From Pseudomonadota bacterium (GTDB lineage Bacteria; Desulfobacterota; Desulfobulbia; Desulfobulbales; Desulfobulbaceae): DNA of 18,399 nucleotides. Where the stretch lies: assembly GCA_009778235.1 (NCBI GenBank), contig WRKE01000306.1, forward strand, positions 1-18,399, given 5' to 3'. The notes under the pieces are model-generated. The model had not been told where the DNA came from. It did not search any database and saw only the letters and a program-made list of their open reading frames with translations. Both the position numbers and the translations under genes were made by a program. Position 1 is the stretch's first letter. Each line of letters opens with the position of its first letter. This document shows, piece by piece, positions 15,121 to 18,399 of the stretch.

Positions 15121-16137
15121 ATGTATTCCGGTTCCCATAATCCCGCGCCTGTCTGGACTCAGGCCCTGCGCCTGAGTTTTTGTGTCCGATGGCTTGCCCA
15201 TGCTGGGCTGGCCGCCGCGACCCTCGCGCTCCTGACCGTTGTCTGCCAGGCGGAACTCTCAACCTCTATCCCAACACCCGCCATGCCCACTCCTATGGAT
15301 CGACCAGAAATAACCCATTTTTTGTTTCACCCCGTCAAGGTGGCCAGAACATTGCCGCCCGCCGGCGCGATCGACATAGAGGTCCCGGTTGCCGGGGAGG
15401 CAACCATCGCCTGCCGGCTGTACAGCCACGCCCCCACCGCGCCCACCTTGATTTTATTCCATGGCAATGGCGAGATTATCCCCCATTACGACGAGATCGG
15501 CCCGATGTATGGCCGGGAAAACCTCAATTTCCTGGTGACCGAGTACCGCGGCTATGGCTGGAGCACCGGCTCGCCCTCGGCCGGCACCATGTTGCCGGAC
15601 AGCAATGTGGTGTTTCTCGCCCTTACGGAGTGGCTGGCCAACCACGGCTACACTGGTGCCCTGTTCGTCATGGGGCGGTCCCTGGGCAGCGCCTGCGCCA
15701 TTGATGTGGCCTACACCCACCAACAGGCAATCAGTGGCCTGATCATCGAATCGGGATTCGCCAAAACCCTGCCCCTGGCCAAGGTACTCGGGATAGATCT
15801 TGCTCAGATGGGTATCAGTGAAGAACAGACCTTTGATAACATCGGCAAAATCGCAAAAATCACCAAGCCGACCTTCATTCTCCACGGCCAATACGATCAA
15901 TTGATCCCCCTGTGGCAGGCGGAAACCCTCCAGGCGGAAAGCGGCGCGAAAAGCAAGGAGATGCAGATCGTCCCCAGGGCCGACCACAACACGCTGATCG
16001 CCGAGGCTGGGCCTTTGTATTTCCAGACCATCAGGAAGTTTGTCGAAAAGGCGGCCGGCATCGCCCCGGACTGGCGGGAGCGGCGGCGGCAGTTCAAGGC
16101 GCAACAAGCCAGGCCTAACGAGGGAGATGCCCCATGA
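15121..16137 (+). CDS. Alpha/beta hydrolase, probably membrane-anchored or exported
   Basis: A 338-residue alpha/beta-hydrolase-fold protein (BEM46/YfhR-like serine hydrolase type). The catalytic set is visible: oxyanion segment HGNGE at residues 114-118, nucleophile Ser187 in GRSLGS, Asp259 in HGQYDQLIP and His289 in RADHNTL. A hydrophobic stretch at residues about 26-45 before the catalytic domain may be a signal peptide or anchor (AHAGLAAATLALLTVVCQAE). The substrate is unknown. The start is uncertain: ATG at 15121 has no good ribosome site, a TTG at 15085 is embedded in a T-rich stretch, and ATG codons at 15283 and 15295 would give a cytoplasmic protein beginning just before the conserved domain. 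The stop overlaps the dCMP deaminase start by four bases, so the two are probably translated together. Confidence 0.8.
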   Translation: MYSGSHNPAPVWTQALRLSFCVRWLAHAGLAAATLALLTVVCQAELSTSIPTPAMPTPMDRPEITHFLFHPVKVARTLPPAGAIDIEVPVAGEATIACRLYSHAPTAPTLILFHGNGEIIPHYDEIGPMYGRENLNFLVTEYRGYGWSTGSPSAGTMLPDSNVVFLALTEWLANHGYTGALFVMGRSLGSACAIDVAYTHQQAISGLIIESGFAKTLPLAKVLGIDLAQMGISEEQTFDNIGKIAKITKPTFILHGQYDQLIPLWQAETLQAESGAKSKEMQIVPRADHNTLIAEAGPLYFQTIRKFVEKAAGIAPDWRERRRQFKAQQARPNEGDAP

Positions 16138-16628
16138 GCGGCAAACGTACCGATTATCTCTCCTGGGACGAATATTTCATGGCGGTGGCCATCCTCTCCG
16201 GCCTCCGCTCCAAGGATCCCAACACTCAGGTGGGCGCCTGCGTGGCCAACAGCCAGAACAAGGTTGTCGGAGTCGGCTACAACGGCTTTCCCTGGCGCTG
16301 CTCGGACGACGAGCTGCCCTGGACCCGCGAAGGCGACTACCTGAATACAAAATATCCCTATGTCTGCCATGCTGAGCTCAATGCGGTCTTAAACTCGACC
16401 ACCTTTGACCTGCGGGACTGCCGGCTCTACGTGGCCCTGTTTCCCTGCAACGAATGCACCAAGGTCATCATCCAGGCCGGCATCCGCGAGATCATCTATC
16501 TTTCCGACAAGTATAAAGAGACTGACGCGGTCAAGGCCTCGAAGATCATGCTGGCTAAATCAAACACCCTCTACCGTCAATTCATCCCCCCACGGGATTC
16601 GCTGATTCTCAATTTCAAGACGGACTAA
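16134..16628 (+). CDS. dCMP deaminase, eukaryote-like (DCTD type)
   Basis: Converts dCMP to dUMP, feeding thymidylate synthesis. The product has 164 residues with the zinc site of the cytidine/deoxycytidylate deaminase family: His79 and catalytic Glu81 in CHAELNAV, and Cys105 and Cys108 in FPCNEC. The order and wording of the whole chain, from DYLSWDEYFMAVAILSGLRS and SKDPNTQVGACV through GYNGFPWRCSDDELPW and TKYPYVCHAELNA to IIQAGI and FIPP, closely follow human DCTD as I remember it. The GYNG motif is linked in phage and human enzymes to dCTP/dTTP allostery. Start ATG overlaps the preceding hydrolase stop; GAGGGAGA lies just upstream. Riboflavin-type or tRNA deaminases are unlikely given the PCNEC and GYNG motifs together. 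Confidence 0.93.
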   Translation: MSGKRTDYLSWDEYFMAVAILSGLRSKDPNTQVGACVANSQNKVVGVGYNGFPWRCSDDELPWTREGDYLNTKYPYVCHAELNAVLNSTTFDLRDCRLYVALFPCNECTKVIIQAGIREIIYLSDKYKETDAVKASKIMLAKSNTLYRQFIPPRDSLILNFKTD

Positions 16629-16629
16629 A

Positions 16630-16659
16630 AACCGGGTATCGGCCTTGCCTTCCCCGGTT
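16630..16659. other. Hairpin between dCMP deaminase and helicase genes
   Basis: AACCGGG (16630-16636) and CCCGGTT (16653-16659) form a perfect 7-bp stem around a 16-base loop, starting just after the dCMP deaminase stop. There is no plus-strand T tract; on the minus strand it is followed by five T. It could slow or stabilise transcripts between the two genes, but a role is not shown. Confidence 0.35.
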
Positions 16660-16684
16660 ACCGCCCCATCAACCAAGGAGTTAC

Positions 16685-17926
16685 ATGTTTTTTCACACCT
16701 TGCCCCTGCCCGAGTCCCTTTCCCAGGGGATTGCGGACGCGGGCTTCACCGAATGCACCCCCATCCAGGCCTTGACCCTGCCCCTGAGCCTGACGGGCAA
16801 GGATGTGGCTGGCCAGGGCCAGACCGGCACCGGCAAGACGGCTGCCTTCCTGATTACCCTGTTCGATCGTCTTTTACGGACCAGGAACAGCGATGGCCAG
16901 CCGCGCGCCTTGATCCTGGCGCCGACCAGGGAGCTGGTGGTGCAGATCGAGCACGATGCCAGATTGCTGGGCCAGCATTGCGGTTTTTCCATCCAGGCCG
17001 TGTACGGCGGGGTCGATTACGACAAGCAGCGCGAGGCGCTGTGTGCCGGGGTCGATATCGTCATCGGCACCCCGGGACGGTTGATCGACTACCTCAAACA
17101 GCGGGTGTGCAGCCTCAAATACGTCGAAATGCTGGTAATCGACGAGGCCGACCGCATGTTCGACCTGGGTTTCATCGGCGATCTGCGCTACATCCTCCGC
17201 TGCCTGCCGCCCTATGATAAGCGGCAGAACCTGATGTTTTCCGCCACCCTCAATAACCGGGTGATGGAGTTGGCCTACGAATTCATGAACACCCCGGAGC
17301 AGGTAAAGGTCAACCACGACCATCTCACAGCCGACAACATCGAAGAGGTGCTCTACCATGTGGCCAGCAAGGAAAAATTTCCTCTGCTGTTGGGGTTGTT
17401 GCGCTGCGAGGCCATGGAACGGGTGATGATTTTTGTCAACACCAAGCGTGAGGGTGAACGATTGCAGGCCCTGATGATGGCTAACGAGTGCAAGAGCCGC
17501 ATGATTTCAGGCGATGTCGCCCAGGAAAAGCGGCTTAAGATCATGCGGGAGTTCAAGGCGGGCAAGCTGCCGATCCTGATCGCCACCGACGTGGCCTCAA
17601 GAGGGCTGCATATTGACGGGGTCTCCCATGTGATCAATTACGATTTGCCGGAAGACTGCGAGGATTATGTGCACCGGATCGGCCGCACCGCCAGGGCTGG
17701 GGCCGCGGGCAAGGCTATTTCGCTGGCCGACGAACGGGGCGCGCTGACGCTAGAGGATATCGAGACCTTTATCGGCCATCCCATCCCCACCCAATGGGCC
17801 GATGACGAACTGTTGGCCACAGAGTACCAACGGGCGGCCAAGGCACCCCGGACTGGCAGGGGACCTAACGCCAGCCGTTTTCCCGAGGGTGGCGCCAAAA
17901 AGCGTTTGCACAGACGGCGGCGATAA
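16685..17926 (+). CDS. rhlB: DEAD-box ATP-dependent RNA helicase, RhlB-like
   Basis: An ATP-dependent RNA-unwinding enzyme of the DEAD-box family, 413 residues. All motifs are visible in order: Q motif (GFTECTPIQ), I (GQTGTGKT), Ia (APTRELVVQI), Ib (GTPGRLIDY), II (VIDEADRMFDLGF), III (FSATL), IV (MIFVNTKRE), V (ATDVASRGLHI) and VI (HRIGRTARAGAAG). RhlB features rather than RhlE or SrmB are CTPIQALTLPL, GGVDYDKQ, NYDLPEDCEDYVHRIGRTAR and IETFIGHPIP. The C-terminal 30 residues are Arg/Lys-rich (KKRLHRRRR), an RNA-binding tail typical of the group. In E. coli RhlB works in the RNA degradosome; whether an RNase E scaffold exists here is unknown. Start supported by AAGGAG at 16675-16680. CsdA/DeaD is ruled out by the short length. 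Confidence 0.9.
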   Translation: MFFHTLPLPESLSQGIADAGFTECTPIQALTLPLSLTGKDVAGQGQTGTGKTAAFLITLFDRLLRTRNSDGQPRALILAPTRELVVQIEHDARLLGQHCGFSIQAVYGGVDYDKQREALCAGVDIVIGTPGRLIDYLKQRVCSLKYVEMLVIDEADRMFDLGFIGDLRYILRCLPPYDKRQNLMFSATLNNRVMELAYEFMNTPEQVKVNHDHLTADNIEEVLYHVASKEKFPLLLGLLRCEAMERVMIFVNTKREGERLQALMMANECKSRMISGDVAQEKRLKIMREFKAGKLPILIATDVASRGLHIDGVSHVINYDLPEDCEDYVHRIGRTARAGAAGKAISLADERGALTLEDIETFIGHPIPTQWADDELLATEYQRAAKAPRTGRGPNASRFPEGGAKKRLHRRRR

Positions 17927-17945
17927 ACGCGGAGCAAGGAGCCCG

Positions 17946-17968
17946 CATGCGCGACCCTGTCGCGCATG
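17946..17968. terminator. Hairpin after the helicase gene, possible bidirectional terminator
   Basis: CATGCGCGA (17946-17954) and TCGCGCATG (17960-17968) form a perfect 9-bp stem with a 5-base loop CCCTG, 20 bases after the rhlB stop and between convergent genes. The stem is stable, but neither side has a real T tract, so termination would be weak or Rho-assisted. The remaining 95 bases before the permease gene hold a short palindrome TGCCATGGCA (18042-18051) and nothing else I can name. Confidence 0.4.
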
Positions 17969-18063
17969 ACATACCTTTCGTTACGGGAGATGCTATTTTT
18001 CGGAAAAATTATTGACCAGCTTGCCAGGGTAATCATCAAGATGCCATGGCAGCCAAGAGGAGT

Positions 18064-18399
18064 TCAATACAACCGGTGCCGGAACAGCCTGGTGGCGAGC
18101 GCGAGCGATGCCAGCGCAATGAGTGACATCGGCCACAGTTCGTGCCAGAAATATGCTATCCCGGCGCCTTCCAGGAAAATGCGGCGGACAATGATCAAAA
18201 AATACCGCATGGGGTCGAGATAGGTCAGGGCCTGCATGAAATTCGGCATATTGGCGATCGGGGTGGAGAAGCCGGAGAGGGTGACCGCGGGGACGATAAA
18301 CAAAAAAGAGCCCAACAGGGCCTGCTGGAGGGTGCTGGAGAAGGAAGAGATCATCAGGCCGATGCCGATGATCGACAGCACATAGATGATCAGGGCTGC
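18064..18399 (-). CDS. ABC-2 type transporter permease (N-terminal part outside the window)
   Basis: The last 111 residues of an integral-membrane ABC exporter subunit; the frame stays open to the window edge (an internal GTG at 18381 is not the start). It contains hydrophobic segments and the characteristic C-terminal region of ABC-2 permeases of the YbhS/YbhR/YhhJ group: QQALLGSFLFIVPAVTLSGF, STPIANMPNFMQALTYLDPM and RYFLIIVRRIFLEGAG, then a last membrane helix and a short basic tail (LFRHRLY). Such permeases pair with an ATPase and often a membrane-fusion protein to export drugs or other hydrophobic compounds. Partner genes would lie beyond the right edge. The substrate cannot be told. Confidence 0.92.
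   Translation of the reverse strand, partial: AALIIYVLSIIGIGLMISSFSSTLQQALLGSFLFIVPAVTLSGFSTPIANMPNFMQALTYLDPMRYFLIIVRRIFLEGAGIAYFWHELWPMSLIALASLALATRLFRHRLY

Overview
The window (18.4 kb, high GC at roughly 60% by eye) looks like chromosomal DNA of a Gram-negative proteobacterium-like organism. A sulfate-reducer-type Desulfobacterota (older name Deltaproteobacteria), perhaps Desulfobulbales, is my best guess. The reasons are the 11-subunit style nuo cluster without nuoEFG, separate nuoC and nuoD, an LbtU-like outer-membrane porin and the general protein flavour. No 16S or other marker gene is present, so this placement is inference.

Region 1 (1-9762, + strand) is a tight complex I operon: nuoB (5' end outside the window), C, D, H, I, J, K, L, M, N. 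Genes overlap by 4-19 bases or are separated by at most about 41 bases, and most have a good Shine-Dalgarno sequence, often overlapping the previous stop. The peripheral connecting arm (B, C, D, I) and the full membrane arm (H, J-N) are encoded and all visible key residues are present. The NADH-oxidising module (E, F, G) is missing between nuoD and nuoH, so another electron donor or distant genes must feed the complex.

Region 2 (9763-12528) holds ppk1, a polyphosphate kinase with an unusual low-complexity Lys/Glu/Gly N-terminal extension built from an 18-base repeat followed by a run of eight G. Downstream is a non-coding stretch with a minus-strand intrinsic terminator abutting the ppk1 stop and a 14-bp perfect inverted repeat of REP-like character.

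Region 3 (12529-15120) contains small or poorly known genes: a minus-strand secreted Pro-rich protein, a plus-strand acidic 110-residue protein of unknown function with a GTG start, and a minus-strand LbtU-like beta-barrel protein. The non-coding stretches between them carry candidate promoters.

Region 4 (15121-17926, + strand) holds an alpha/beta hydrolase translationally coupled to a dCMP deaminase of the eukaryote-like type, followed by an RhlB-like DEAD-box RNA helicase. The window ends inside a minus-strand ABC-2 type permease.

I see no tRNA, rRNA, CRISPR array, transposase or prophage gene, and no clear evidence of an undescribed multi-gene system. The most distinctive items are the NuoEFG-less complex I, the repeat/G8 tract at the front of ppk1, the inverted repeat at 12387-12421, and the orphan acidic protein.
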